A DNA stretch of 64,000 nt, from NCBI GenBank assembly GCA_026645945.1, contig JAPKMO010000004.1, positions 1 through 64,000 on the forward strand, read 5' to 3'. The notes below the pieces were generated by a model that saw only the letters and a list, made by a program, of their open reading frames with translations, was not told the origin of the DNA and did no database searches. The stretch comes from Anaerolineae bacterium. Lineage in GTDB: Bacteria; Chloroflexota; Anaerolineae; Aggregatilineales; Phototrophicaceae. Made by a program: the position numbers and the translations under genes. Position 1 is the first letter of the stretch. Each line of letters starts with the position of its first letter. Below, piece after piece: positions 50,540 through 60,069 of this stretch.

Positions 50540-52200
50540 TCCGGCTGCCGCTGCGGTACGGCCTGCTGCTGGTGCCGGCGGTTTTCCTGGCGCTGTTTTA
50601 TTTTTACCCACTGGTTTCGATTCTGGCCGTCGGCCTCACGCCCGGCGGCCAGCCTGACCTGACCGGATTCGCCGAAATCGTCACGTCGGCATATTACCGG
50701 CATACACTTGGCTTTACGCTGGCGCAGGCCGCGCTTTCGACGGCGCTGACACTGCTGTTGGCGCTGCCGGGGGCATATGTGTTCGCGCGGTACGATTTTC
50801 CGGCCAAGTCGCTGTTGATGGCGCTGGCGACGCTGCCGTTTGTCCTGCCAACGGTGGTCGTGGCGGCGGCCTTCAGCGCGCTGGTCGGGCCGCGCGGGTT
50901 GGTTAATGAAGGGCTGATGTTCCTGTTGGGGCTGGAGTCTCCGCCGGTGCAGCTTGAGCGCACGCTGGCAATCATCCTGATCGTGCATGTGTTTTATAAC
51001 TATGCGGTGGCGCTGCGAATTATCGGCAGTTATTGGGCGAACCAGAACCCGCGTATGGAGGAGGCCGCCCGCGTATTGGGCGCGGCGGGCTGGCGGCTGT
51101 GGTGGGAAATCCGGCTGCCGATTTTACGCCCGGCGCTGCTGGCTGCCGGAACGCTGGTGTTCATTTTCACGTTTACCAGCTTCGGCGTGGTGCTGATTTT
51201 GGGCGGGCCGCGCTTCGCCACGCTGGAAGTGGAGATTTACCGGCAGACGGCCAATCTGCTGAATCTGCCGATGGCGGCGGCGCTTTCGCTGGTGCAGATC
51301 GGGCTGATGCTGGTGATGATGGCGGTTTATACGCGGATGCAGCGCCGCGCTGCTGCTGATGTCGTTAGCGCCGCATCTGCCGCCCGCCCGCCGCGAAGCC
51401 GCCGGGCGCGGATGCTGGTTTTCGGCAACCTGCTGTTTATGGCGGTAATGTTGTTCGCGCCGCTGCTGGCGCTGATGGCGCGTTCGTTCACTGCCGGCGG
51501 GGAGGGGTTTACAACACGCTATTACGAGCTGCTGTTCGCCAACGTGCGCGGCTCGGTGCTGTTCGTGCCGCCCATGCGCGCGGTCGGCAATTCGCTGGTG
51601 TTCGCGCTGGCGACGACGGCGCTGGCTGTCGCCCTGGGCTTAATCACGGTTTATCTGCTGTCGCAGCGAGGCAGCCGGTGGGCGAACTGGCTCGACCCGC
51701 TGTTTATGATGCCGCTGGCGACCAGCGCCGTCACGCTCGGCTTCGGTTACATCATCGCGCTGGATAAACCGCCGTTGAATTTGCGCGCCTCGCCGGTTTT
51801 GATTCCGCTGGCGCATACGCTGGTCGCCATGCCGTTCGTCGTCCGCAGTGTGCTGCCGGCCAAACGCAGCATCACGCCTCATCTGCCGGAGGCCGCCCGT
51901 GTGCTGGGCGCTTCGCCCTGGCAGGTCTGGCGTTTTGTTGACCTGCCGCTCATCAGCCGAGGTTTGATCGTCGGCGCAGTGTTCGCTTTTACGGTGAGTA
52001 TGGGCGAGTTCGGCGCGTCATTGTTCATCGCGCGCCCGAATACGCCGACCATGCCGGTTGTGATCTTTCGCCTGCTGGGACAGCCGGGAGCCGCCAATTA
52101 CGGGCAGGCATTGGCGATGAGCGTTTTACTGATGGTGGTCTGTGCGGTCGGTTTTATTCTGATCGAACGTCTGCGGACGGTTGGGATGGGTGAGTTCTGA
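50503..52200 (+). CDS. thiP: Thiamine ABC transporter permease
   Basis: 565 residues, about twelve membrane helices in two homologous halves, each with an EAA loop (EEAARVLGAAGWRLWWEIRLPIL, shown in part, and PEAARVLGASPWQVWRFVDLPLI, in part). This two-in-one layout is that of ThiP and FbpB. The ATG overlaps thiB by 37 bases; no other start with a better site was found. Confidence 0.93.
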   Translation: MDTGLDRSRAALIRLPLRYGLLLVPAVFLALFYFYPLVSILAVGLTPGGQPDLTGFAEIVTSAYYRHTLGFTLAQAALSTALTLLLALPGAYVFARYDFPAKSLLMALATLPFVLPTVVVAAAFSALVGPRGLVNEGLMFLLGLESPPVQLERTLAIILIVHVFYNYAVALRIIGSYWANQNPRMEEAARVLGAAGWRLWWEIRLPILRPALLAAGTLVFIFTFTSFGVVLILGGPRFATLEVEIYRQTANLLNLPMAAALSLVQIGLMLVMMAVYTRMQRRAAADVVSAASAARPPRSRRARMLVFGNLLFMAVMLFAPLLALMARSFTAGGEGFTTRYYELLFANVRGSVLFVPPMRAVGNSLVFALATTALAVALGLITVYLLSQRGSRWANWLDPLFMMPLATSAVTLGFGYIIALDKPPLNLRASPVLIPLAHTLVAMPFVVRSVLPAKRSITPHLPEAARVLGASPWQVWRFVDLPLISRGLIVGAVFAFTVSMGEFGASLFIARPNTPTMPVVIFRLLGQPGAANYGQALAMSVLLMVVCAVGFILIERLRTVGMGEF

Positions 52201-53246
52201 TGCTGGAAGTGCGCGATGTTGAGCTGGCTTTTGGCGATCTGCCGGTGCTGCGCGGCGTTTCTCTGGAAGCAGCCGAGGGAGAAATCGTCTGCCTGCTGGG
52301 GCCGAGCGGCTGCGGTAAAACCACACTGCTGCGGGTGATCGCCGGCCTGGAAGTGCCGGAGCGCGGCGACGTGATTTTTGACGGGCGTTCGGTGCGGGAC
52401 GTGCCGGTTCACCGGCGCGGCTTCGGGCTGATGTTCCAGGATTTTGCGCTGTTTCCTCACCTGGATGTTGCCCGGAACGCTGCTTTTGGCCTGCGGATGA
52501 TGGGGATTCCGGCGGCGGAACGGCAGCGGCGCGTGCAGGAGGTTTTGTCCCTGGTGGGGCTGGCCGGTTTTGAACGGCGCGACGTGGCGAAACTTTCCGG
52601 CGGCGAAAAACAGCGGGTGGCACTGGCGCGCAGCCTGGCCCCCAACCCGCGCCTGCTGATGCTGGACGAACCGCTGGGGTCGCTGGACGCGGCGCTGCGC
52701 GAGCGGCTGGTGATCGAAATCCGCGAGATCATCAAACAGGTCGGGCGGGCGGCGCTGTACGTAACGCACGACCAGCACGAAGCCTTCGCCATCGCCGATC
52801 GGATTATCATCATGAACGAGGGGCGTTTTGAGCAGGTTGGCACGCCGGAGGCGGTCTACCGCCGCCCGGCCTCGGCCTTTGTGGCGCGTTTTCTGGGGTT
52901 AAATAACATCCTGCCGGTGGCGGCGCGGGCGGAAAACCGGGTTCGGACAGCAGTCGGCCAGTTCCACCTGGAAGCCGCCGTCGATGTAGAGGCCGTTCTG
53001 CTGCACCCCGATGGCTTCCAACCGGCAGCGGCAGACAGCCTGGAGGCCATCGCCGGGCAGGTGGAGCGGCGGGTGTTCCTGGGGGATGCTTACCAGTTTC
53101 AACTGCGCGCCGGCGATGGCGTTCAGTTAACGTTTAAACTGGCGGCGCAGGCTGAACGGCTGCCGCAGGTGGGCGAAAATATGAGCGTGCGGCTGCTGCC
53201 GGATTATGTCGTGCCGCTCAATGGCCGGCGCGGCGCAAAAGGTTAG
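52200..53246 (+). CDS. thiQ: Thiamine ABC transporter ATP-binding protein
   Basis: 348 residues. Walker A GPSGCGKTTLLR, Q-loop in GLMFQDFALFPHL, signature KLSGGEKQRVALARSL, Walker B LLMLDEPLGSLD and switch His in VTHDQHEA. A C-terminal TOBE-like domain (about 240-348) makes it longer than the 232-residue enterobacterial ThiQ and like PotA/FbpC. ATG overlaps the thiP stop (TGATG). The thiamine role follows from the riboswitch. Confidence 0.93.
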   Translation: MLEVRDVELAFGDLPVLRGVSLEAAEGEIVCLLGPSGCGKTTLLRVIAGLEVPERGDVIFDGRSVRDVPVHRRGFGLMFQDFALFPHLDVARNAAFGLRMMGIPAAERQRRVQEVLSLVGLAGFERRDVAKLSGGEKQRVALARSLAPNPRLLMLDEPLGSLDAALRERLVIEIREIIKQVGRAALYVTHDQHEAFAIADRIIIMNEGRFEQVGTPEAVYRRPASAFVARFLGLNNILPVAARAENRVRTAVGQFHLEAAVDVEAVLLHPDGFQPAAADSLEAIAGQVERRVFLGDAYQFQLRAGDGVQLTFKLAAQAERLPQVGENMSVRLLPDYVVPLNGRRGAKG

Positions 53247-53301
53247 CCAGCTAAACGGGCATCCCTATAGGTTTTTATTCACAAATCTTACGGCTTTCCA
53301 C

Positions 53302-53330
53302 CCGACAGCGTTAAGTTTATAACATATAAT
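53302..53330 (+). promoter_or_regulatory. Promoter of the TIR-WD40 gene
   Basis: A perfect TATAAT (53325-53330) and CCGACA (53302-53307) 17 bases upstream. The leader is about 40 bases. The -35 is weak. Confidence 0.6.
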
Positions 53331-53376
53331 TAACGTAGCTCAGGCTCTTGGGGGCATTGGGAAAGGGGACGCAGCT

Positions 53377-56217
53377 GTGAGCGACGTTTTTGTTTCTTAT
53401 TCCCGTCGGGATAAAGAGTTTGTCAAGCGGCTGGATGAGGCATTTAAGGCGCATGGCCGCGATATATGGGTGGATTGGGAAGATATTCCGCTGGCCTCGG
53501 ACTGGCTGAGCGAAATTTACGCCGGCATCGAGTCCGCCGATAACTTTGTGTTCGTCATCAGCCCGGATTCGATAGCCTCCGAAGTTTGTGGGCAGGAACT
53601 GGCTCATGCAATCGAACACAACAAACGGCTGGTGCCGGTTTTGTACCGCGAAGTAAGCGACTATAAATCCCTCCATAAACAACTTTCGTCCCACAACTGG
53701 ATTTACTTCCGCGATACAGACGATTTTGATGCCGCCTTCCAATCGTTGATTCGCACGCTGGACACCGATTTAGACCATGTGCGCGCGCATACGCGCCTGC
53801 TCAAACGCGCCCTGGAATGGGAAAGTAAAAACCAGGATACCAGCTATCTGCTGCGCGGAACCGATTTACAGGACGCCGAGCAGTGGTTGGCGCAAAGCAC
53901 GGGCAAACAGCCGGAAGTGACGGCGCTTCAGTCCCAGTATGTGTTTGCCAGCCGTAAGGCGGCAGCCGCCCGCCAGCGCATGATGATGGCCGGCGTGACG
54001 GTCGCGCTGGTGGTTGCCATCGTGCTGGCGCTGGTGGCACTGTACCAGGCGCAGATTGCGGAAACACGCCGCCGGGAAGCCGACGAAGCGCGCTCAACGG
54101 CAGTTTTTGAGCGCGACCGCGCCAACCTGGAATCGCGGATTGCGCTGTCGCGCCAGCTGGCGGCGCAGTCGTTGGTGCGGATGGGCAGCGAGCTGGACCT
54201 GGCGCTGCTGCTGAGTCTGGAGGCCAACCGGGTCGCGTTTGACGTGAACGCCAACAGCGGGGAAGTGCGCGGCAGCCTGCTGAACGGCCTGGAGTCGAAC
54301 CCCCACATCATTCAGTATTTGCACATTCATGATGATTGGGTGCGGACGGTGGCCTTCAGTCCAGACGGCAAAATCCTGGCCTCCGGCAGCCGCGATGGGA
54401 CGATCCTGCTGTGGGACATGGCCGAGCAAAAAATCATCGGCGGCCCGTTGACCGGTCATACCGATCAGGTGCGCTCGCTGGCCTTCAGCCCGGACGGCAA
54501 AATCCTGGCCTCCGGCAGCAACGACCAGACGATTATCCTGTGGGACGTGTCGAGCGGCGAGCCGGTGGGCGATCCGCTGACCGGCCACGAGGGGCGGATT
54601 CGTGCGGTGGCCTTCAGCCCGGACGGCGAAACGCTGGTTTCCGGCGCGGAAGACCAGACCGTGCGCCGCTGGAGCGTTTCCAGCCGCGAGCCAATCGGCG
54701 ACGCGCTGCGCGGACATCAAGGCGCGGTGCGTGCGGCGGCGGTCAGCCCGGATGGCCGCCTGATTGCTTCCGGCGCGACCGACAGCCAGGTGATTTTGTG
54801 GAATCTGGAAACCGGGGAAATGGTCGGTGGGCCGTTAAGCGGTCACAGCGACGGCGTACAGAGCGTGGCCTTCAGTCCCGATGGGCGGCTGCTGGCGTCC
54901 GGCAGCCTGGACGGCTCAATCGTCCTGTGGGATGTTGAGGCGCGGGCGGCGGTCGGGCAGCCGATTCAGGGACATGATAATTTCGTGCTGTGTGTGGCCT
55001 TCAGCCCGGATGGAAAAGTGCTGGTTTCTTCCAGCGCCGATGAGACGGTTCGGCTGTGGGACGTGAATACAGGGCGGCAGATTGGCAAGCCGCTGACCGG
55101 GCATACCGATTTTGTAAACAGCGCGGCCTTCACGCCGGATGGTTCAATGATGGCTTCTGGGGCCGATGATCGAAATATCATCCTGTGGAACGTTCAGGCA
55201 CGTAACCCGCTCGTTCGCCTGCTGGCGGGGCATGTAGACCAGATTTTGAGCGCCGTCTACAGCCCGGACGGGAAGATAATCGCTTCCGCCGGGGTAGATA
55301 AAGCGATTATCCTGTGGGATGCGGCCTCCGGTGAGATGATCGGCAGTCCGCTGGTCGGCTCGGAGAGTTTTGTGCAGGCGCTGGCCTTCAGCCCAGATGG
55401 AAAAACGCTGGCTTCTGCTGGTGACGACAAAATGATTCGCCTGTGGGACATGACCAGCCGCGAACCGATTGGCGAGCCGCTGGCGGGGCATACGGATATT
55501 ATTTTCAGCCTGGCGATCAGCCCGGATGGGAAAACGCTGGCTTCCGCCGGAAATGATAAAACCATACGCCTGTGGGACATGACCAGCCGCGAGCCGATTG
55601 GCGACCCGCTGACCGGCCACGAGGCCGTCATTCGTAAAATCACGTTCAGCCCGGATGGCCGGCTGCTGGCTTCTGCCGGCGACGACGGCAAAATCGTGCT
55701 GTGGGATACAGCCACCTGGCAGCCCGTCGGCCAGCCGCTGGTGGGACACAGCGCCGGAGCGCGCAGCGCGGCCTTCAGCCCAGACAGCCGGCTGCTGGCT
55801 TCAGGTGGGTCTGACCAGATGGTTATTCTGTGGGACGTGGAAACCGGCCAGATGATCGGCCAGCCGCTCGCCGGGCATAATGGCCTGGTGAACGGCGTGA
55901 CCTTCAGCCCGGATGGTAAAACGCTGGCTTCCGCCAGCCACGATAACCACGTCTTTTTGTGGGACGTGTCCACCCGGCAGTCGTTCGGCAGCCCGCTGGT
56001 CGGCCATACCGACCGGGTGTATACGGCGGCCTTCAGCCCGGATGGCCAGACGCTGATTTCCGGCGGCGCGGACAGGCTCGTTAACCTGTGGGATGTCAGT
56101 TATGACTCCTGGCATGACCGGGCCTGCGCCATCGCCAATCGAAACCTGACTCAGACTGAATGGGACCTGTTTGTGGGGGACGAAGATGCCCAGGCGACCT
56201 GCGCCAACGTAGAATAG
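53377..56217 (+). CDS. TIR-transmembrane-WD40 protein (two seven-bladed propellers)
   Basis: 946 residues. A TIR domain (1-130) with VFVSYSRRDKEFVKRL, the DWEDIPLASDW loop and SEVCGQEL, where Glu74 sits at the place of the TIR NADase glutamate. A linker, one membrane helix (about 206-226), a helical region with SRQLAAQSL and DLALLLSLEANR as in STAND-type sensors, then fourteen WD40 repeats of exactly 43 residues (318-919) and a C-terminal ...ANRNLTQTEWDLFVG motif. Expected topology places TIR inside and the propellers outside, or the protein tethered. It may be a stress or phage sensor that depletes NAD, or a TIR scaffold. GTG start with GGGGA 9 bases upstream. No nSTAND ATPase is present. 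Confidence 0.88.
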   Translation: MSDVFVSYSRRDKEFVKRLDEAFKAHGRDIWVDWEDIPLASDWLSEIYAGIESADNFVFVISPDSIASEVCGQELAHAIEHNKRLVPVLYREVSDYKSLHKQLSSHNWIYFRDTDDFDAAFQSLIRTLDTDLDHVRAHTRLLKRALEWESKNQDTSYLLRGTDLQDAEQWLAQSTGKQPEVTALQSQYVFASRKAAAARQRMMMAGVTVALVVAIVLALVALYQAQIAETRRREADEARSTAVFERDRANLESRIALSRQLAAQSLVRMGSELDLALLLSLEANRVAFDVNANSGEVRGSLLNGLESNPHIIQYLHIHDDWVRTVAFSPDGKILASGSRDGTILLWDMAEQKIIGGPLTGHTDQVRSLAFSPDGKILASGSNDQTIILWDVSSGEPVGDPLTGHEGRIRAVAFSPDGETLVSGAEDQTVRRWSVSSREPIGDALRGHQGAVRAAAVSPDGRLIASGATDSQVILWNLETGEMVGGPLSGHSDGVQSVAFSPDGRLLASGSLDGSIVLWDVEARAAVGQPIQGHDNFVLCVAFSPDGKVLVSSSADETVRLWDVNTGRQIGKPLTGHTDFVNSAAFTPDGSMMASGADDRNIILWNVQARNPLVRLLAGHVDQILSAVYSPDGKIIASAGVDKAIILWDAASGEMIGSPLVGSESFVQALAFSPDGKTLASAGDDKMIRLWDMTSREPIGEPLAGHTDIIFSLAISPDGKTLASAGNDKTIRLWDMTSREPIGDPLTGHEAVIRKITFSPDGRLLASAGDDGKIVLWDTATWQPVGQPLVGHSAGARSAAFSPDSRLLASGGSDQMVILWDVETGQMIGQPLAGHNGLVNGVTFSPDGKTLASASHDNHVFLWDVSTRQSFGSPLVGHTDRVYTAAFSPDGQTLISGGADRLVNLWDVSYDSWHDRACAIANRNLTQTEWDLFVGDEDAQATCANVE
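54328..56133 (+). repeat. Fourteen tandem 129-bp WD40 repeats
   Basis: The His codon that opens each blade recurs every 129 bases from 54328 to 56005 without any insertion or deletion. Each unit carries FSPDG, LASG/LASA and (I/V)xLWD. Units 9 and 10 share nearly all residues of RLWDMTSREPIG, pointing to recent duplication. Confidence 0.9.
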
Positions 56218-56225
56218 GCATAAAA

Positions 56226-56263
56226 ACAGGGCATCAGATGGCGAAAAAATCCTGATGCCCTGT
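56226..56263. terminator. Bidirectional terminator between TIR-WD40 and gyrB
   Basis: A perfect 12-bp stem ACAGGGCATCAG (56226-56237) with its complement (56252-56263) and a 14-base A-rich loop. On the minus strand it is followed by TTTTA, ending gyrB. Confidence 0.8.
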
Positions 56264-56274
56264 ATTGGCAGGCG

Positions 56275-58254
56275 TTAAATGTCCAGGTTGCGGACGCTGC
56301 GCGCGTGGGTTTGAATAAACCGCTTGCGGGGTGGAACGCTGCTGCCCATCAGCATATCGAAGATGCGGTCGGCTTCCGCCGCGTCCTCAATCGTCACCTG
56401 GAGCAGTGTCCGGCGCGCCGGGTCCATGGTGGTTTCCCACAATTGATCGGGGTTCATCTCGCCCAGACCTTTGTAACGCTGAATTTGCAGCTTATCCGGC
56501 GATGTATATTTTTTGAGCGCCTTGGTGAGAATTTCGCCTTCCGACAGTCCGGATTCGGGATAGACGTACTCGATGTCGCGCCCGTTTTTGATGCGGTAAA
56601 TGGGCGGCTGGGCGATGTACAGGTGGCCGGCCTGAATGAGCATCTGCATATGCCGGAAGAAGAAGGTCAGCAGCAGCGTGCGAATGTGGCTGCCGTCAAC
56701 GTCGGCGTCGGTCATCACGATCACACGCCCGTAGCGTATGCTGTCCAGCTTAAAATCCTCACCGATGCCGGTTCCCAGGGCGGAAATGAGCGCCTTGATT
56801 TCGTTATTATCGAGGATTTTGTCGAGCCGGGCGCGTTCGGTGTTCAGGATTTTGCCGCGCAAGGGCAGAATGGCCTGGAAGTGGCGGTCGCGGCCCTGTT
56901 TGGCGCTGCCGCCGGCGCTGTCGCCCTCAACGATGTAAATTTCGGCCTCCGCGCCGCGCTGCGAGCAGTCGGCCAGCTTGCCGGGCAGCGTGCTGCTTTC
57001 CAGCAGGCTGGGTCCGCTGCGTACCAGCTCGCGCGCTTTGCGGGCGGCTTCGCGGGCGCGCATACTGGTGGAACACTTTTCCACAATCCGGCGCGCTTCG
57101 CGGGGGTTCAGTTCCAGAAACTCGTTGAAGGCATCGGATACCACCTGGGAGACCGCGCCCTGGACTTCGGGATTAATCAGTTTGACTTTGGTCTGGCTTT
57201 CAAACGACGGGTGCGGGTGTTTGACACTGACGATGGCCGTCAGACCTTCCAGCGTATCGCTGCCGGAGAAGTTAGGGTCTTTATCCTTTAACAGCCCGGC
57301 TTTGCGGGCATAACGGTTAATGACGCTGGTGATGGCCGAGCGCAGGCCGGTCAGATGCGTGCCGCCGTCGGGCGTGTTGATGGTATTGGCAAACGCCAGT
57401 TCGGTGACGGTGGCCGAATCGGTGTATTGGAAAGCGACTTCAATGCCGATCAGGTAAGGCGCTTTACCTTCCGGCGTGATTTCAATATCCCGTTCGGCAT
57501 AAACCGGGTCATGGAGCGACCGCCGGTTGCCGTTGAGGTAGCGCACGAACGAATGCAGGCCGCCCTCGAAATAGAAAGTGAGTTCGCGGGGCAGGGGGCG
57601 CACCCGCTCGTCACGCAGGGTAATCGTCACCCGGCGTGTGACAAAAGCCATTTCACGAAACCGCTGGGCCAGCGTGTCAAAACTGAAACTGTTCGTTTCC
57701 AGGATGGTGAAATCGGGTTTGAAGGTTTGAATCGTGCCGGTCGATTCGCCCGGCTCCATCTTGCGAATTTTTTCAACTTCAGTTACGGGGCGACCCTGCC
57801 GATAGACCTGTTCCCACACATAACCATCGCGGAATACGGTCGTTCGCATTTCGTCGGAAAGCGCGTTCACTGCCGATACGCCGACACCGTGCAGGCCGCC
57901 GCTGACCTTATATGCGCCGCTGCCAAACTTGCCGCCCATGCCGATTTTGGTCATCACACCTTCAACGGTCGGTCTGCCGGTATCCTGGTTGATACCGACG
58001 GGGATGCCGCCGCCGTTGTCCGCGACCGATACCACATGATCATCGTGCAACGTGACGATAACATGATCGCAGCGTCCGGCCAGCACTTCGTCAATCGAGT
58101 TGTCTACAACTTCGTAAACCAGATGGTGCAAAGCTCGGCTGTCCACACCGCCGACGTACATGCCGGGGCGGGTGCGGACATGCTCCATGGGGTCCAGATA
58201 GCGAATATCGGCGTCAGTCTGCTGCCGGATGTCGAGGGTATCCTTATCGGCCAT
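56275..58254 (-). CDS. gyrB: DNA gyrase subunit B
   Basis: ATPase subunit of DNA gyrase, 659 residues. GHKL motifs [24 protein letters not shown] and [18 protein letters not shown]; transducer [26 protein letters not shown] and [14 protein letters not shown]-terminal [21 protein letters not shown] (in part). ParE is an alternative, but length and the KGLGEM context fit GyrB. ATG 58254 was preferred over 58278 because GGGAA lies 8 bases upstream. gyrA is not in the window. Confidence 0.95.
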   Translation of the reverse strand: MADKDTLDIRQQTDADIRYLDPMEHVRTRPGMYVGGVDSRALHHLVYEVVDNSIDEVLAGRCDHVIVTLHDDHVVSVADNGGGIPVGINQDTGRPTVEGVMTKIGMGGKFGSGAYKVSGGLHGVGVSAVNALSDEMRTTVFRDGYVWEQVYRQGRPVTEVEKIRKMEPGESTGTIQTFKPDFTILETNSFSFDTLAQRFREMAFVTRRVTITLRDERVRPLPRELTFYFEGGLHSFVRYLNGNRRSLHDPVYAERDIEITPEGKAPYLIGIEVAFQYTDSATVTELAFANTINTPDGGTHLTGLRSAITSVINRYARKAGLLKDKDPNFSGSDTLEGLTAIVSVKHPHPSFESQTKVKLINPEVQGAVSQVVSDAFNEFLELNPREARRIVEKCSTSMRAREAARKARELVRSGPSLLESSTLPGKLADCSQRGAEAEIYIVEGDSAGGSAKQGRDRHFQAILPLRGKILNTERARLDKILDNNEIKALISALGTGIGEDFKLDSIRYGRVIVMTDADVDGSHIRTLLLTFFFRHMQMLIQAGHLYIAQPPIYRIKNGRDIEYVYPESGLSEGEILTKALKKYTSPDKLQIQRYKGLGEMNPDQLWETTMDPARRTLLQVTIEDAAEADRIFDMLMGSSVPPRKRFIQTHARSVRNLDI

Positions 58255-58417
58255 AGTTGTTCCCTTTTCTGCACACAAACCGGGTGCTTTTCCCCCAAAA
58301 AAGCACCCGTCCTCTTCATCTATATTATATCACGCTGCGGCACGTTCGACAATGGGCGCTTATTCCTTTTAAAGGACAATTAAATGATAAAACATTTGTT
58401 CGGTTTTGGCAAGCGGC

Positions 58418-58446
58418 TTGACAGCTACCTGGCCGGGCTTTAGAAT
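58418..58446 (+). promoter_or_regulatory. Promoter of tRNA-Arg
   Basis: A perfect TTGACA (58418-58423), a 17-base spacer and TAGAAT (58441-58446), 10 bases before the mature tRNA. Confidence 0.85.
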
Positions 58447-58456
58447 CGACCTAACT

Positions 58457-58529
58457 GCCCTTGTAGCTCAGAGGATAGAGCAGCGGTCTTCTAAACCGTG
58501 GGTCGGGGGTTCGAGTCCCTCCAGGGGCG
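58457..58529 (+). tRNA. tRNA-Arg (TCT)
   Basis: Acceptor GCCCTTG pairs with CAGGGGC (one G-T pair). D-arm GCTCAGAGGATAGAGC, anticodon loop CTTCTAA with anticodon TCT, T-arm GGGGG-TTCGAGT-CCCTC. CCA is not encoded; the discriminator is G. The 384-base gap between gyrB and the BTAD gene holds this tRNA, its promoter and the hairpin at 58578. Confidence 0.96.
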
Positions 58530-58577
58530 CACGTGTACTAACAACTCTCCTGTGTCTAACTGCCGATAAAAAACATG

Positions 58578-58625
58578 AGTCATCCCCTAGTTTTTCACTT
58601 TGGATAGAAAAATTCGGGGATGACT
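58578..58625 (-). terminator. Long hairpin terminator of the BTAD regulator gene
   Basis: Outer 10-bp stem AGTCATCCCC (58578-58587) with GGGGATGACT (58616-58625) and an inner 6-bp A/T stem (58591-58596 with 58607-58612). On the minus strand CATGTTTTTT follows. It may also serve tRNA-Arg on the plus strand. Confidence 0.65.
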
Positions 58626-58638
58626 GACGTTTATGTTT

Positions 58639-59910
58639 TTACGCCATGATCTCTTTATAGAGCGCCTGCGTTTCGGCGGACGGCTCGCGCCCTTCCTTAC
58701 GCAGATCGTCAACCAGGCGTTGGTAGTGCGCGGCGGCCTCGCTGCGGCGCCCCAGGCGGGTATAAAGCTGCATCACGTCGCGGTGCAGGCTTTCGCGGCT
58801 GGAGTCCTCGGCCAGCGCCCGCTGGAACAAACCCAGCGCCTGTTCGGGGCGGTCTTCATTCAGGCGAACATAAGCCATTTCGGTTAGGGCTTCCAGATAG
58901 CCGGACTGGAAATCGCGCCGCCGGTCGAGAATCCAGTCATCGGTGTGGCCCTGCAAAAACGGCCCGCGATAGATGTCTATCGCCCGCTGCCAGGCCTGGA
59001 CACGATGGGGATTTTGGTCATTACGGCCTTCCATCAGCGCCTCTACGAAGTCCATCACATCATACTGAATGGCGAGATCAGGATTGATGCGATAGTACCC
59101 GCCGTCATGCACCAGCACATCCATATCCAGGGCTTTGTGCAGCCGCCGTTTGGTGACATGGAAAACGTTCACGGCCTGGTCGGTGTCCAGTTCCGGCCAG
59201 AAAGCCTGGCAGATTTCCGAACGGGTGATGATAGGACGATCAAGGGCGAAGAAAAAGAGCAGCCGGGGCAGGTGACCTTCCCAGGTATCAATCGGCTGGC
59301 CGTTCATCAGCACGTAACCCGGCCCCAGGGCATAAACCTCTAATTTGCTTTTCCCCTCGGTTTCGATTTCGTAAAAGTCGCGCCGGATGAGATGGTCATC
59401 TTCCAGCAGGATGGCCTTTTTCTGGGCGATCAGCGAAACCCAGGGCAGGCGCGGCAGCGTCCGGCTGTTGATGACCAGGCGGCAGGTTTCCGGCAGCCGC
59501 CCGACCAGTTTTTCGACAAACATCTGCACATCGTCGGCGCTGTCGCTGCGGTCGTATTCATCCAGAATCAGGTAATAGGGGGTGTCGCTGATTTCGGCCA
59601 GATCGCGGGCGAAGGTGTCCAGCAAAAGATCAAGGTCGTTATATGCTTCCTGGGGTAAGATATTGGTATGGCGTCCGAAGGTGGGATGCTGGTTCGCCAG
59701 GTCGTGCGTGACGCCGGTTAAAAACGACTGGATGTTGATGTCATCCTGTCCCATTGCGTAATAAAAAACCCTCAGGTCGGGCGAGTTAATGAGTTTGGCG
59801 ACCAGCACCGACCGATAGCGGCTGCGGGGATGCAGCAGCACCACTTTGGCGCCGATGGCCTGTTCCTGGAAAGCTTGAAAGGATTGGTCAATTAAGTTGT
59901 GTAGTTGCAT
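58639..59910 (-). CDS. BTAD (SARP-type) transcriptional regulator with degenerate ATPase-like N-terminus
   Basis: 423 residues from ATG 59910. The N-terminal part (about 1-200) has the outline of a MalT-like STAND ATPase: LILDEYDR in the Walker B place and NSRTLPRLPW as sensor; but the expected P-loop region reads VVLLHPRSRYRSVLVAKL and lacks GxGKT. A winged-helix domain (about 215-305, LLFFFALDRPIITRSEICQAFW shown in part) is followed by a BTAD helical domain (about 305-423, VLHRDVMQLYTRLGRRSEA-type ending). A response regulator sensing an unknown signal without ATP binding. Target unknown; the divergent small membrane-protein gene is adjacent. Confidence 0.85.
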   Translation of the reverse strand: MQLHNLIDQSFQAFQEQAIGAKVVLLHPRSRYRSVLVAKLINSPDLRVFYYAMGQDDINIQSFLTGVTHDLANQHPTFGRHTNILPQEAYNDLDLLLDTFARDLAEISDTPYYLILDEYDRSDSADDVQMFVEKLVGRLPETCRLVINSRTLPRLPWVSLIAQKKAILLEDDHLIRRDFYEIETEGKSKLEVYALGPGYVLMNGQPIDTWEGHLPRLLFFFALDRPIITRSEICQAFWPELDTDQAVNVFHVTKRRLHKALDMDVLVHDGGYYRINPDLAIQYDVMDFVEALMEGRNDQNPHRVQAWQRAIDIYRGPFLQGHTDDWILDRRRDFQSGYLEALTEMAYVRLNEDRPEQALGLFQRALAEDSSRESLHRDVMQLYTRLGRRSEAAAHYQRLVDDLRKEGREPSAETQALYKEIMA

Positions 59911-60069
59911 GGGTTGAATAATCCCCACTAGGTTATGACGAAAATCAGACTGCTGCACATAGTATAGCACATCTATAATAATATTTGCTAATGTACACGT
60001 ATTTTCAGGTTACAAAACTCGTTTTTGGGTTCTTCTCGATATGTTTGCTGGTGTTATAGGGAGGCCGGT

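Noticed and set aside
54328-56133. CRISPR-like regular repeat
   Set aside because: The 129-bp period encodes WD40 blades with no spacer/repeat alternation. No cas genes and no other array were seen.
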